From assembly GCA_032164245.1 (NCBI GenBank), contig JAVMKO010000003.1, positions 89,651,890 through 89,715,889 on the forward strand: a stretch of DNA of 64,000 bases, read 5' to 3'. The translations under genes were made by a program, and so were the position numbers. This DNA is from Sternotherus odoratus. Taxonomy: Eukaryota; Chordata; Testudines; Kinosternidae. Position 1 is the stretch's first letter. The number at the start of each line of letters is the position of its first letter. This document shows positions 1-12,358 of the stretch, one piece after another. The notes beneath the pieces were generated by a model. The model had not been told where the DNA came from, ran no database searches, and saw only the letters and a program-made list of their open reading frames with translations.

Positions 1-1946
1 GGCCATGATCTTCCACAGGCCCTCTCTACAAACAGTATCAAAAGCCTTGGTCAGGTCAACATAGGTGGAGAACAGTTCGGACCTCTGCTCCTGACACTTC
101 TCTTGCAGTTATCTCGCAGCAAACACCATGTCAATGGTCCCACGCTTTTTCCGAAATCCGCACTGACTTTCTGTCAGAAGTCCCTGGTTCAGATGTGCTG
201 TTAGGCGGTTCAGCAGGATCCTGGCGAGTATCTTGCCTGTGTTGGAGAGTAGGGATATACCTCTGTGGTTATCACAGAGCTGCCGGTTCCCTTTCCTCTT
301 GTACAGGTGTACGATGAAAGCATCTTTGAACTCCTGCGGGATCGTCTCCTGTTGCCACATAAGTAGGAACAGTTGATGGAGTCTTTCAGTCAAGGCAGTG
401 CCACCTTCCTTATAAATCTCAGCTGGAATGGAGTCTGAGCCAGGAGCTTTGCCGCTGGAGAGGAGATGGATCTCTTTCTTCATCTCTAATAAAGTAGGCG
501 GGTCATCCAGTGCCTCGTTAATGGGCACTTGTGGGAGACTATCAATGGCTTCATCATTGATGGACGAGGGACGGTTCAGAATGCTGTCAAAGTGTTCAGC
601 CCATCTTATTTTTATCAGTAATCAAAGTGTTTCCGTGCTAAGGAGAGGGCGTGATCCTGAGGATGTAGGTCCGTACACTTCTTTCAGGGCATCATAGAAA
701 TTCTTCATGTCATGCCTGTCAGCATAGCCTTGAATCTCATCAGCTTTTCTGCTAAGCCAAGTGCCTTGCATCTGACTGAGTTTTTGCTGTATGGATCTCC
801 GAATATTGCTGAACGCATCTTTCTTTGATGTGGACTTGGGATTGTTAAGGTAGGCTTGATGGGCGCGGTGCTTTTCTTCCAGTAGCTGCTTGATCTCATC
901 GGAGTTCTCATCAAACCAGTCTTTATGCTTTCTGGTTGAGGGCCCCAGGATCTCTGTAGCTGTACTGTAGACCAGCCCTCTGAGTGTCGCCCAGTCAACA
1001 TCCACGTTCTGGCTGTCAAGAGGGGTGGATTCCAGACGTTCTTCCAATGCATCCACAAAGGACTGTTTAGTGCTTGTGATCTTCAACTTGGCAATATTCA
1101 GCTGTTTGGGAGTCTTCTTTCCTTGTGGGCGTCTTTTATGTTGAATACGGATGTTAAGCTTGGTGAGGATGAAGCGGTGGTCTGTCCAGCAATCACCACC
1201 ACACATGGCCTTGGTCACCCGGACGTCCTGCCTATCCCTCTTCCTGACGATAACATAGTCGATCAGTGCCAGTGTTTGGAGCGAGGGTGTTTCCATGAAG
1301 TCCGGTTACGGGTAGGGAGGTGGAAGATTGTATTTGTGATGAGCAGCTCGTGCTCTGCACAGGTCTGGAGCAAGAGAAGACCATTGCTGTTATGGTTACC
1401 CACTCCATGTTTTCCAAGGACTCCATCCCAGGCAGTGTGGTCAGAGCCGACTCTTGCGTTAAAGTCACCAAGAATGATGAGCTTGTCCGCCTTTAGAGCA
1501 TTGGCGATGACTGAATGGAGTTCCTCATAGAACGTGACCTTTACTTCATCTGGGTTGGTCATGGTTGGAGCATAGACACTGACGATGGTAAGGTGCTTCT
1601 TACCAGACAGAAGAGGGAGTTTCATGATCATGAGCCTGTCGTTTACCCCCTTTGGAAGTCCTGCCAACTTGCTAATAAGAGCTGTCTTCACTGCAAAGCC
1701 AACACCTGCCTCACGACGCTCATTGCTTTCTCTGCCGCTCCAAAAGAAGGTATAACCGGAGCCCCTTTCGCATAGTTCACCTTCCCCTGCTAGCCGAGTC
1801 TCACTCAGGGCTGCAATGTCAATGTTGTATCTGGCAAGTTCCTTTCCAATTAGGGCTGTTCTCCTCCGAGGTCTATCTGCACCTTCTCTGTCCAGTAATG
1901 TGCGCACGTTCCATGCGCCCAATATGAGAGGAACATATGGTGTCCA
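1..1946 (-). pseudogene. Non-LTR retrotransposon relic (APE endonuclease + RT)
   Basis: Read on the minus strand, 1263-1946 encodes an apurinic-type endonuclease: AWNVRTLLDREG, ALSETRLAGEGELC, SVYAPT and LGDFNARVGSD are the expected catalytic blocks. After a frameshift near 1275 the linker continues (622-1296, with IDYVIVRKRDRQDVRVTKAM and CWTDHR). The reverse transcriptase start is at 109-528 (SSGKAPGSDSIPAEIYK, NHRGISLLS, CGFRKKRGTIDMVF). Several stops and one frameshift break it, and the rest of the RT lies left of the window. The first residues of the long ORF come from the joined SINE. The clade is not assigned. Confidence 0.88.
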
Positions 1947-2047
1947 TGAAAGCTTATGCTCCAAAATATCTGTTAGTTTATAAGGTGCTACAAGACTCTT
2001 TGTCGCTTTTACCGATCCAGACTAATACTGCTACCCCTCTGATAATG
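1947..2047 (-). repeat. tRNA-derived turtle-type SINE, truncated
   Basis: On the minus strand the copy begins near CAGAGGGGTAGCAGTATTAG (box A-like promoter head) and runs through TAGCACCTTATAAACTAACA to GGAGCATAAGCTTTCATGG, where it meets the LINE relic directly. The 3' part of the SINE is missing. It matches the other SINE copies in this window (35111, 49063, 51453, 53092). Confidence 0.8.
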
Positions 2048-4269
2048 TCTACAATGATGCTTTGTCACTTTAACTTTGCCACAAAAAGCTTTATGCTTCT
2101 CAAAGTGTTTTTATTCTGTTGGCTAAACAGCAGTTTCGCGCCCAAAATTCACTTTTGTAGTGTGTATACCTCTACTGTTTTGTGCGTGAAAGCTGCTTTT
2201 TGCAGCCAAAACTGTGTTGTGTATTCCAGTCAATAGTGAGAAGTAGAGAACAGAATACCTAGCATTTGGGACACTTAAGTTTTGTCCTAGTACTGTGAAA
2301 GTAGTCATTGAGCAAAATTGTTTGGGAGATGTCAAGTCAGTTATTCCATCCGCTACACTACCAAGATTTACTTTGGAGACAGTGAAGATGAATGCACAGG
2401 ATTTTGCCGGCAGAAATTAAATAAGATTTTATGGATTCCTTTTGTTTAACAGCAAAGATCCCTGAAATCTTCCAATATAATCTTTGCCTTACATTTTCAC
2501 TACAGTCACGGACACCTAAAATTAAACCTGTTTGCCAAGGAATTTCCTTTCTTTGCAAGGTGAAGTCTGTAGAATGACACTCAATATACATTTTAAAAAC
2601 TGCTCCCTTCATGCAAGACAAGTTGGATTTTAAAACTGTAGTACTGTATGCTTTATTTTAAGAATAGTGCATGATCCGTGGTTTATTTGACAGAGAATTA
2701 TCCGAAAGAATACAAAATCTAAAAGCATTCATATTTAACAGAGCAAGGGAAAACAGTTTGTCTGGAATGTGATACCTGTAATATTAGAGACCTGTGGTTA
2801 TAAATGACCTTTTTAGAGCAGTTATTTATAATGCCTATCAAACCATCCTGTGCAGTTAGTTTCTTATCATTGTCTTACAAGATGTTTATGCACAGTGAAA
2901 TGATAGAATGGAAAATGTTAGCTTTCTTTTGTCTCCTTTGGGTTTCTTTGTATTGAAAGGCTCTGAAGTTCAAATATAGCTATTGTAATTAAAATCATTT
3001 TCATGCCTTATTCATACCATATAAACATAATTAATTTTATGCTGTAAACATTCATTTTCTGCTGTTTTGTGGACATGAAAACAATAAAACAAAGATGCAG
3101 CATGATTTTTAAAATCTTTTTAAATAAATGTTTGGAAATGTTGTAAATTTGTCATTTAAAATTGTCAGGTTTTAAATGAAAAAATATTTTGCCTGCTCTG
3201 TTTTAAACTAAACTTTAATAGCATTAATTTAGAAAAATATATTATAGATTACTATATTTAGGCTCAATCTTCTGATAAGTGGCTAAACACATCAGAGCTT
3301 ATCCCTGTGCTTTATAAAGGATGTACCAAAATAGCCCAAAGGGTTGCCATTTAGTCAACAAAGTAGCTCCCAAGCAATTTATTTATGACAAAAGGCACGA
3401 ACCTTCCCTCTGCTGCTCTCTCTCATGCACATAATAATGGAAATGGTATTTTTAGAAAGGTCAGAAGTGCCTACAAGTTAACCATACAAAATGAGCTAAC
3501 AAGTAAATCTGTTTCTACCAAAGACAATGGAAGATTAGAGTATGGCACAGTGTTATCAGTTAGTTGTGCAATTTTTATTATGCACTTGGTACCTAGATGT
3601 CACATTGAGTGGTGCATTAGAAATACCTCGACAGAATACTATTGGATTTTAAATGCTTTCAGATATTGTTTTTATCAAATAGGAGTTGTTGAAACAGAAT
3701 AACTTTAATCATACTATTTTAATGTTGTTCAGTCTCCAGTTTTTCTCACAAAATAGTAGTATATGAGCATACACCTTGCCTAAAAATAAATTTGAAAGTA
3801 TCCTGCTTGCTTGTACATTCAAACAAGAACTAGTGCCCTACTCTGCTGTACAGAATCAAAATGGGTCACTTTTTTGTAAGAGCAGGTATGGGTAAAATAG
3901 CAGCTTCTATTGAAAAATGTTCATTTATAGAGATAGTGGATGACATTTCTACATGCTATAATATCACTTTCAAAAATTCATAAAGACCATTATTTAGATT
4001 GCAAATTGAAGCATAGAAGTCAGTGCCAAATTTAGTTACCCTGCCATCTTAACTTTCTCTGATCTTTTGTGAGGCCATTCTGTGCACAGAATGAGTCATG
4101 GAGCTTGGGGAAGCTTGTGAAGGGGGAGAAATAGTACATGCTCCTGTAATTAAAGATTATTTCAGAGTGCACATACACAAGGGGTCAGAATTAAGATTGC
4201 ACTGACAACCATAAATGTGGCATTTTCTAGCTTTTAAGTGGTTGACTTGGCAACCTAAATTAACAGCAG

Positions 4270-6005
4270 GTGAGGTCAGCACTTCAGTCCACTGTCGATG
4301 AGGTGGATACTTCACACTTTATGGCTTCAGATATTGTCACACGGAGGGATCATGGCTTCACTCATCCAGTTTCCCCAGGAAGATGAAAAATACTATTGAG
4401 GACTCCCCCATTCGATGAATTGCACCTGTTTAATCAGAAAATTAGTGATTCTATCCACTCCTTCAAGGATTCCAGAGCCACACTTGGATTGCTGAGCCAT
4501 GTAGCTGCACCTAAGTAGAAATTTTACCACTCCCCGCGTACACAACAGTTCAACTCCTCAGTTCTTACACCAGAAACCATGAGAACCACCTCACAAGCAC
4601 CAAAAGACCAAACGGTCCTGCCCCTCCTTCACAGACTTCATCATCACATGTTCAAACCTCTCAAAACTATATTTGACTGCTACTAGACAGCCATCAACTA
4701 CTGTTCCTACTGCCCCTTCAGGGGTTATCTAGAACTCCCTTTTTTTAACCAGGTTAGAGAGCAGCAATAGTAGACAAGTGGGTCCTGGGTGTCATCCGCT
4801 ATGAATATACAATCAAGTTCATCACACTACCTCATCCACATCCCCCCTCCCCAATCATTCTTCAGAGACCACTCTGACAACATCCTTGCCCTTACCATAA
4901 AGGGGAGAAATAGTGTGTTCCTCTGACCTATCAAGGTAAAGGGTTTTATTCAACTTACTTCCGGGTATCCAAGAAGAAGGGCAGATGGAGACCCTTCCTG
5001 GATCTCTGTCACCTTAATTTCTTCATCACAAGCCTGAGTTTCATATGGTCACTTGAACAGCCATCATACCGTCACTAGTAAAAGGCATGTGGTTTCTGGC
5101 TCTCAATATGCAGAATGTCTATTTTCACAAAGGCATCCATCCAACCCTGAGATTCATGATGGGCCCTCAGCACTTTCAAGACAGGGTTCTACCATTTGGA
5201 CTTACCATTGCTCCCCATGTCTTCACCAACGTTTTCTATGTCATAGTAGCTCATCTCAGGTGTTATGAGGTCTTCATATTCCCTTATCTTGACAGCTAGC
5301 TACTGTAATCCAGAGATGTAGCTCAAATCTTGACCCCATGTTGCTCAGACTCCTTGCCTTCCTGCGAGTCTGTGTAAATGTAAAAAAAACCCAAATTTTT
5401 GGATTCCACACAGTCACTAGACTTCATAGGGGCCTCCACCCACTTGATCACAGCCTAAACATACCTACCAAGATTCCAGACTCTGCAGAAACTTGTCGCC
5501 CGGGTAGTCAACAGTCTGTCCCAGTCAAGCTTTGTCTGTCCCTCTTTGGCCACATGGCAGGCTGGATGTACATCACCACCTTCATTCACCTCCAGTTTCG
5601 CTTTCTACAAATGTGGCTCCAGAGAGTTTACTCACCCAGATGGCACACCATGGACCTTATGCTGACAGTCCCACTGATGTACTCTCTTCCCTGGTGGTGG
5701 ATGGATCTGCAGCAAGTTTGTGCAGGGATCCCCTTTCTCTCATCCTTCCTGAACAGGATGATCACCACAGACACATTCTTTGCAGGTGGGAAGCGTACAT
5801 TATTTTAATGAGAAGGGCAGATGAACTTGGGGCTATGATGGTAGTCACCCTTTTCACCTTGTTCCATAAGGATAAAGTCTCCTTGCAACTACACCCCAAA
5901 TTTCTACTAAAGCTAGTATCCCAGTTTCATCATGAATTTGCATCAGTGCCTGTTTACAGGACCTGGTTGTTTTCTATCCAAAATCGATGTAGCTGGCTTC
6001 TATAG
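4270..6005 (+). pseudogene. DIRS-like retrotransposon relic (gag/RT/RNase H)
   Basis: Broken reading frames show a gag-like start (VDEVDTSHFMASDIVTRRDH), the RT approach (GYPRRRADGDPSWISVTLIS in one frame, equivalent to the GFYS.YF..KKGR block in another), then HFQDRVLPFGLTIAP, AHLRCYEVFIFPYLDS and the downstream LPWWWMDLQQV block of the RNase H region. The order and wording fit DIRS tyrosine-recombinase retrotransposons. Many stops and frameshifts occur; the RT active-site motif reads YLDS followed by a stop. No recombinase domain is visible. Confidence 0.75.
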
Positions 6006-6289
6006 CTCTCCCATGCAGCTTATGATGCACAGAAATGTGTCACCGGTGGTTGGGAAATGGATAAACTGTCAGTCATTTCGCTATCCCCAGGGGGCATTTA
6101 ATTCCTAGTGAGCTTTCAACAAGAGGCTGAAGTTTAAAGCAGGCTTTAACCTGGTTTGAGACAGAAAATCAGGTGACTGTAATTGGTGGTTGGATTTCAG
6201 CTTTTTCTGCTCTTCCCCCTGCGTGGCTGTGTGAAGGAAAGAAGCCATCCTTTTCTAGGTGCTCTCCTAGGCACGTGGAAAGCCAGTTA

Positions 6290-6465
6290 GAGTATGTCTA
6301 CACTGCAGCTGAGAGTGAGCCTCCAAACCCAGGGGCTCATGCTATCACACTAAAAATACCTTTAGTGTGGACATTGGAACTTAGACTGCACCTCAAGCTC
6401 TCAGGCCTAGGGGGTTGGGTGGGTTTGTTCAGATTGCTTCTGGCTCATAGCAGAGTTACCAAGTG
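6290..6465. mobile_element. MITE fragment
   Basis: The stretch starts with GTATGTCTACACTGCAGCTG, a terminus common among reptilian MITEs, and contains an internal short inverted repeat (TTTTAGTGTG region). No second terminus is clear, so it is probably truncated. Confidence 0.4.
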
Positions 6466-6876
6466 AGGCTACCGTAGGAGTGGTGGGAGGCAGTTTGGGA
6501 GAGGGAGTTGGGGAGGTTGTGCCCCTATCTCTTCACCTATCACAGTAGTATTGATTCAAACCCTTAGTTTTAAATGTTGTGGTGCTTGACTCAGGAAACA
6601 CATTTTTAATTCATAATCAAATATACATATTCTTTACAACGTCTGGTCACCATTCAGGTGCCACATGTTGCATGCCACTGGACTAAGTTTTGCCATTGTG
6701 AAATTTCCAGTACGTTACAGCTGTGGACTAAATAACATCATGTTCCACTGATCAAAAATACCCCAACTTTCTAAAAAAAAAACCTGGAGATGCACTGAAG
6801 TTTTAAAGTCTGCTAGAGAATTGTGATATAAATCAACTGAAGAGCTATATGGTTTTTTGGTTGTGTAAGTGTGAAT

Positions 6877-7801
6877 TATTTGAACATTAACACCAGTGCA
6901 ACATTTTTTATTACATATATTCAATCATAAATTACAAGGCAATTTTTAAAATAGTTTTCAGAAACTTATTGGTTACCTAGGCGATAATTATAGTTTATAA
7001 TGGTTCATAATAGTTTATAATTTTAGTTTATTTTTTAATTTCAAAGCATCCATAACAAAATTTCTATAGTCTTGTTTAGATTGCAGCTAATCCTGTGTCA
7101 TAAATGTCACTTCAGATTTTCATTTCTACTACAAAAGATTTGGACTAGCAATTCTAGTATAAAAATGGCATCAGCACTCCTAAATGATGTATATAGTGTG
7201 ACCCAGGTGGTGATGACTATTGGTCTGGTACATTGGGGCAATTCCTATTTTTCAGTAAACTAGGTTTTATGTCGTTCGCAGTTTTGCTGCTCCAGTGAAG
7301 CTCTTTAAGATGATAATTGACCACTAGGAGCTAGAAGTGTGACTGTTACAGTTCTAATTGGCCTGGCAATATCAAGTAATAAGGAGTATCCAATATGCAC
7401 AGTTTGTAGCTAAAAGGTTATTCCGTAAATAACTTTAGGCCCTTGACTTTTTCTCAGACTTAGATTGTGGATTGTATAACAGTATAATGTGAGGCTGTAT
7501 AATACAGACTAGCATATCCTGTAAAGACAAAAATATTGGGTATAAGTTTTTCAGAATGTGTTGAATTACTTTAAAGGAATGTAAAACTGCCTATTCTTAA
7601 GGCTTGATACAACTCTAGTATACGGGTGTGCATAACTACATACTTGATAACTATTTGATATACACCCTTATGTAGCTGAAGGTCTCACTATCACCTAGGT
7701 AACCAATAAGTTTCTGAAAACTATTTTAAAAATTGCCTTGTAATGTATGATTTGAATATATGTAATAAAAACTGTTGCACCAGTGTTAATGTTCAAATAG
7801 T
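6877..7801. repeat. Long inverted repeat (~110-bp arms, ~700-bp spacer)
   Basis: Arm 6877-6986 is the reverse complement of 7689-7801 with only a few mismatches and small indels; shared landmarks are TGAACATTAACACC on the left and its complement GTTAATGTTCA on the right, and GGTTACCTAGG / CCTAGGTAACC. The spacer is AT-rich with no transposase. It could be a non-autonomous transposon with long terminal repeats or an inverted duplication; no target-site duplication is obvious. Confidence 0.75.
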
Positions 7802-8152
7802 ACAGCTTAGTGTCTTATAAGAGTACCAGGCGTTATCTTCTAAATGTTTGCTTGAAAAGGGAGATTGATTCTCTTCAGACTTGTTATTGTAACTTTTCGA
7901 TTGGCAAATAGAATTTTCTCTAATTTTATGTGAACACTAATACTACTTAGGGATATTTTTTATTATCAAAACTTTTTGACACATAAACAATGTAACCTCT
8001 TAAAATGAGACACGGCTCAAAAGAATACCTAATCATAGCTGAAAAATTAAACATGGATAATTCACACTTGTTTTGATACTTCATGGCTTAATACTTTATC
8101 TAACACTAAAATTGTGTGATCTTTTTTTTAAGAAGGGGGAATTGAAACCACA

Positions 8153-8559
8153 AGGCTTGGTCTACAGTACAGAGTTAAATCGACATAAGGCAGCTTACGT
8201 TGACCTAACTCTGTAAGCATATACACTACAATGTAGCTCCCACCAATTTAAGTAGTTCACTACACCGACCTAATAACCATTTCCATGAGAGGTGTAGCAC
8301 TTAGGTTGATGTAGTTAGGTTGGTGCAGTGTCCTTGTAGACACTGTTGCTTACATCCAGCATTGCTATTTTTGACAGCCAGAGTCCCGAGCTGTGAGCTC
8401 TACATAATGCTCCACTTAAGTAAATGCAAATGCTCTTTGTGAGGACATGCACCACTGGCAGAAGAAGTGTAGTGTGGACATGAACAGCCAATTAAATTGC
8501 AGTGGCTGTAGGTCGACCTAACTTAAATCAACTTAATTTTGTAGTGTAGACATGTCCTA
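8153..8559. mobile_element. MITE (non-autonomous DNA transposon)
   Basis: About 407 bp with imperfect terminal inverted repeats: left AGGCTTGGTCTACAGTACAG, right end complementary to TAGGACATGTCTACACTACA. Repeated internal variants of GTCGACCTAACTTAAATCA occur near both ends. It ends about 50 bp before the 8611 exon. The superfamily is not established because no clear target-site duplication is seen. Confidence 0.6.
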
Positions 8560-8610
8560 AGTTTCTGGTTTTCTCCTGAAAACTCTAAATTATTTTTTTT
8601 CTTTATGCAG

Positions 8611-8734
8611 GCTATTCACTCTGTTGCATGGCACCATGAAGGAAAACAGTTCATTTGTAGCCATTCAGATGGTACCTTGACCATATGGAATATCAAATCC
8701 CCTACCAAGCCAGTTCAGACGATCACTCCACATG
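8611..8734 (+). CDS. STXBP5: STXBP5 exon (WD40 blade, first exon in window)
   Basis: Coding exon of tomosyn-1, a cytosolic SNARE regulator that binds syntaxin-1/SNAP25 and inhibits vesicle priming. The translation starts AIHSVAWHHEGKQF and contains GTLTIWN, the end of a WD40 repeat of the N-terminal propeller. It is preceded by a pyrimidine tract and AG at 8609-8610 and followed by GTAAGA. It starts in phase 0 and ends in phase 1 (124 bp). The wording fits STXBP5 better than the paralogue STXBP5L, from remembered family sequences. Earlier exons lie to the left of the window. Confidence 0.95.
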
Positions 8735-9630
8735 GTAAGAAAAAAATGAATATACACAGGGTCTGATAGTTCTTACACTGGAAATATGTCATTAAACCTT
8801 TCTATAAAATCCTGTTTTATTTAATTGCAGAGCTTAAAAACTACTCACCTAGCAAAAGGAGTTTTTTTCTTAGATGTATGATAACTTCTGCAAAATCTAA
8901 GTTGTTGTTTACAATAGTCTCAAGCCCTTATGAAAATAAACTTTTGACCATGAATAGTGTAAATCAGTGCCTTCCTAAGTCTGCAGAAACATCTCCAGTC
9001 CATTTCTTGGAAATTACTACACCGATAAATTAACATAGGGGTTGCATTGTGCTTTAATGTTGCACTTCGTGTAGTGTTGAAAATATTTCTGTGGCTAAGC
9101 AAGTATCTGTGTTTATAAATGCACATGTGTGAATTCTTGGAAAATCAAAGGTGTGCTATTAAATTCTAGAATTTTAAAGCAAATATGCCCTTTACCAAAC
9201 TAGTAGTCCAATCAAAGGTGTATTAATGTTCAAATAAATGCTTTTTTGTAGGAAATAAAGACGTGTGGTTCTTCTCTGAGACTAGGTTATGTAAAAATGG
9301 CAATTTTATTTGATGGATCAGCTCCCTCTGTATGTTCAAGTGGTTTTTTTTTAATCAGTTTTCAGAGTAGAACTACATTATAAGGGAAAACATTTTTTGG
9401 TTCCTGCCATATTGCTTTTTGAACACTGTCCCAAACAAACATTCCATGTTTACATGATGAATGACCATATTAATTGTACTTCTGCATTATTTTGAGGCAA
9501 AAAATTACATTTGTGACAATGTAATTGTGTGCATATTTTAATAATTTATTTAAAAGAAAAAATTCATAAGATTTCAGCACATTACAGAATTTTTTTAACA
9601 TTTAATATATGGAAATATATTTTTGTTTAG
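8735..9630 (+). other. STXBP5: STXBP5 intron, 0.9 kb
   Basis: AT-rich intron between the exons ending 8734 and starting 9631. I recognise no gene or repeat in it. Confidence 0.85.
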
Positions 9631-9709
9631 GAAAGCAGCTAAAAGATGGGAAGAAGCCAGAACCTTGCAAACCTATCCTAAAAGTGGAATACAAAACCTC
9701 TAGAGCTGG
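9631..9709 (+). CDS. STXBP5: STXBP5 exon
   Basis: A 79-bp exon that enters in phase 1 and leaves in phase 2. It encodes the linker KQLKDGKKPEPCKPILKVEY, whose KQLKDGKKPE segment is characteristic of STXBP5 as opposed to STXBP5L. The acceptor is TTTTGTTTAG and the donor GTAAGA. The intron before it is about 0.9 kb and the one after it is 16 kb. The lysine-rich start is a loop between propeller strands; the VEYK part begins the next strand. Confidence 0.94.
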
Positions 9710-11187
9710 GTAAGACTTTGCTTATAAGCTCTTTATTAGCTTTGCTTATAAGACTGTTACACTGTATTTGTAGTCTTTGAGAATATCCTCTGTATTTTCT
9801 CATTTGTGGGATACGTACCCAGTGTCACTGAACTTGGGAACCTCTGGAAAGCAGTAGTAAGTGATGAAGCATAGTTACTGTTAGGTAAAACAGCCATTGC
9901 TCTAAAATATGTGTGACTAGAATAGGTAAAAACGACATGTTGATGAATGCTCCATATCTATATGGTCCTCCTTTAAAAGCAAAGGGTTAGCAAAAATATA
10001 AAAATGTGATAAAATAGTATTTGTTGCTGTTTTTAAATTTTCATTTCACGCCACATTTTAGCAATATTAGGAAAAAATTGATAAATTGGCAGCACATTAA
10101 GTACATTTTCAGTTGTACTACGTTTTAAGGGAAATCTGTTTCTTTGAAGAATTAAACTAACTTTATCCAGTAATGAGACCATCAGTAGCTTTTTTAGTGA
10201 AGCAGTATGATTTTGGAGTATGGCTGAATTCTTTTCATATGTTGCAGTAATTTATGCAGTGTATACATAATAAAGCTGTAATTCCAACAAGAGGCTCTGA
10301 TGAAATTGGATGCATATTGAGTAGCATGTTCTTGTCACTTGAACTTAATGGAAGACTTTCATATACAATGTGGGGTTTCTTATTTACAGTTGTAAAGCAT
10401 TTTGATATGCTTGGATGAAAGGTGGTATTTAAAATCATAATATTAATGGAAATCCTTGGAGCCATTTGCAGAAGTTCAATTTTCAAATGTTCTCCATTAT
10501 ATTTCTGTTGATTTATTTCTTGTGCCTTCTATTACTTTTTGGCTTTCTGTATTGCTTGAAAGTTTGCAAGGTAAATAAGATTACTGAAAATTGCTGATAG
10601 TGTAACAAATGCTTCCATATATATCGATATGCTCTACAATTCATTTTAATGATTATATGAACCATTTTTCTTTATCTAAAATTCAGTTAAATGGAGGTTT
10701 ACGGTTATGAAGCCAATTCCCAATTTTTTTAAAAGCCAGAACTCAGAGAACAATTGTTAGATTGCACTGTTTGCAGCAGTCTACATCTGTCCAGGTATTT
10801 TCTTTCCTCTGGGAGTAAAAACACTGAATAATCATGAAGTCATGATATGTTAAACTGACAACTCAACTGTTGTGTCCAAGCTTCTGACCCAAATTATGCT
10901 ATAAATAACTGAAAATAAGCCTCAAACATGCAGCAAGATAAAAATTCTGCCATTTGAAGTGTTCACACTGCAAATAGTCATTTGAAAAATGTCATTTGAA
11001 GTCTCTACAATGTAACAATTTATTATTATTATTTTTACAGCATTCAAACTTTAACTGATTTTTGACCTGGTTTAAATGAGATAAAAGTTGCAATAAAACA
11101 AGCTTAAATATGCACAACCTCTCCTGTTAGTACAGCTTTCCAACTGTATTTGTTTTTTGAAGATGATTTTGCTTTTTTCATCATAAT

Positions 11188-11372
11188 GCTCCCCGACTTA
11201 TGCAAGCATTCCATTCCAGAATGCCTTGCATAAGTCAAATTTTGCGTACATTGGAAACGTATCTCCAACCATTACACACACACAAAAAAACCCTCCTATT
11301 TTTAGCTTATGGAACTTTTTCCATAAGTGTGGATTTGCATAAGTCGGGTCTTGTGTAACCCGGGGTAGGAGC
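11188..11372. mobile_element. Palindromic MITE
   Basis: CTCCCCGACTTATGCAAG at the left is mirrored by GCATAAGTCGGG and CCCGGGGTAGGAGC at the right. The length and palindromic form suit a pogo/Tigger-type miniature element. The inverted repeats are imperfect and the duplication of the target is unclear. Confidence 0.5.
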
Positions 11373-12358
11373 TGGTGGGAGGGATTTAAATCACAAGTCA
11401 GGAAGACTCAGTTTAATCAGGATTTCTACTTAAAAGTGCATTCTTGTTGGTTGTTATAACCTTAATACATATTGTTCACAACTTGAAGATAGAGAGAGGT
11501 TTCATTTTTAGAATGTACATACCATACATTTTTTAAGTGATTTATTTTGAAGATTCTTCAGATTAGCTTTACAGTGATATCAGAAAATGAATGATTGTTT
11601 GATTTCATTTACCAAAGATAATTGAAGCAGATATTTTTGAAGTCATTGGGAGGAGAACAATCTCCAATTCAACAGGTTAATCATTTGTATTTGGAGGATT
11701 TTCTTGCCTTGCTGTACTAGGAGAACAACACCGGACGAAATTGAAATTGTTTTTGTTTTATTTAACTAAAACAATGTTATGTATTCTGGATTTTTTTCCT
11801 TCAACAGCAAACATAATATTTTAAGAAAATAAGCATATGAATTTTTTAATTTAATTAAACATTCAAGTTGTTTAAAATCAGGTTTGTTTTTGTTAAACAA
11901 TTTTAACTAAAATAGTTAAATGAAATATATTTTTAAAAAATCAACTGTCAACCAGGTCACATGAGAAACTTAAAATATTGTCTTCTGTAGGTAATTCAGT
12001 CATTCTCATTTTCCTGTTTCTTCATAATCTGGAAAAGAAAAACAAGCTTTCCTGCTTTTTTCAGATCCGAAATGATTTCTCAATTTGGTCCAAAGGAAGA
12101 AAATATTCTTTCCACACTGACAGAAGAAACTACTGCTGTTTAAAAGTCATATTATCACTTTAGCAGACTCTGAATCAAAGTGCTTAAGTAACTTCCACCA
12201 GTTCACTGATGTGACTTTCTTTAAAACATCATCTGCAAACATATTTCTTGAATGGTTTACTCTTAGCTCTGAAGTTCACTATAGTTGGTATTATGGAGGG
12301 ATGATTGCTGGATGTCCACGTCACAGCCAACTCCAGCAGTTAAGGTTTGACCCTGGTA

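Larger units (their letters stand above)
1..8610 (+). other. STXBP5: Upstream STXBP5 intron (partial)
   Basis: Non-coding DNA before the first visible exon. It holds a LINE relic (1-1946), a SINE piece (1947-2047), a DIRS relic (4270-6005), a MITE fragment near 6290-6465, a long inverted repeat (6877-7801) and a MITE (8153-8559). From 2050 to 4270 I see only AT-rich sequence with no recognisable gene or repeat. Confidence 0.8.

Noticed and set aside
3385..3702. 105-codon frame in AT-rich intron
   Set aside because: No recognisable domain or codon bias and no splice relation; likely chance.
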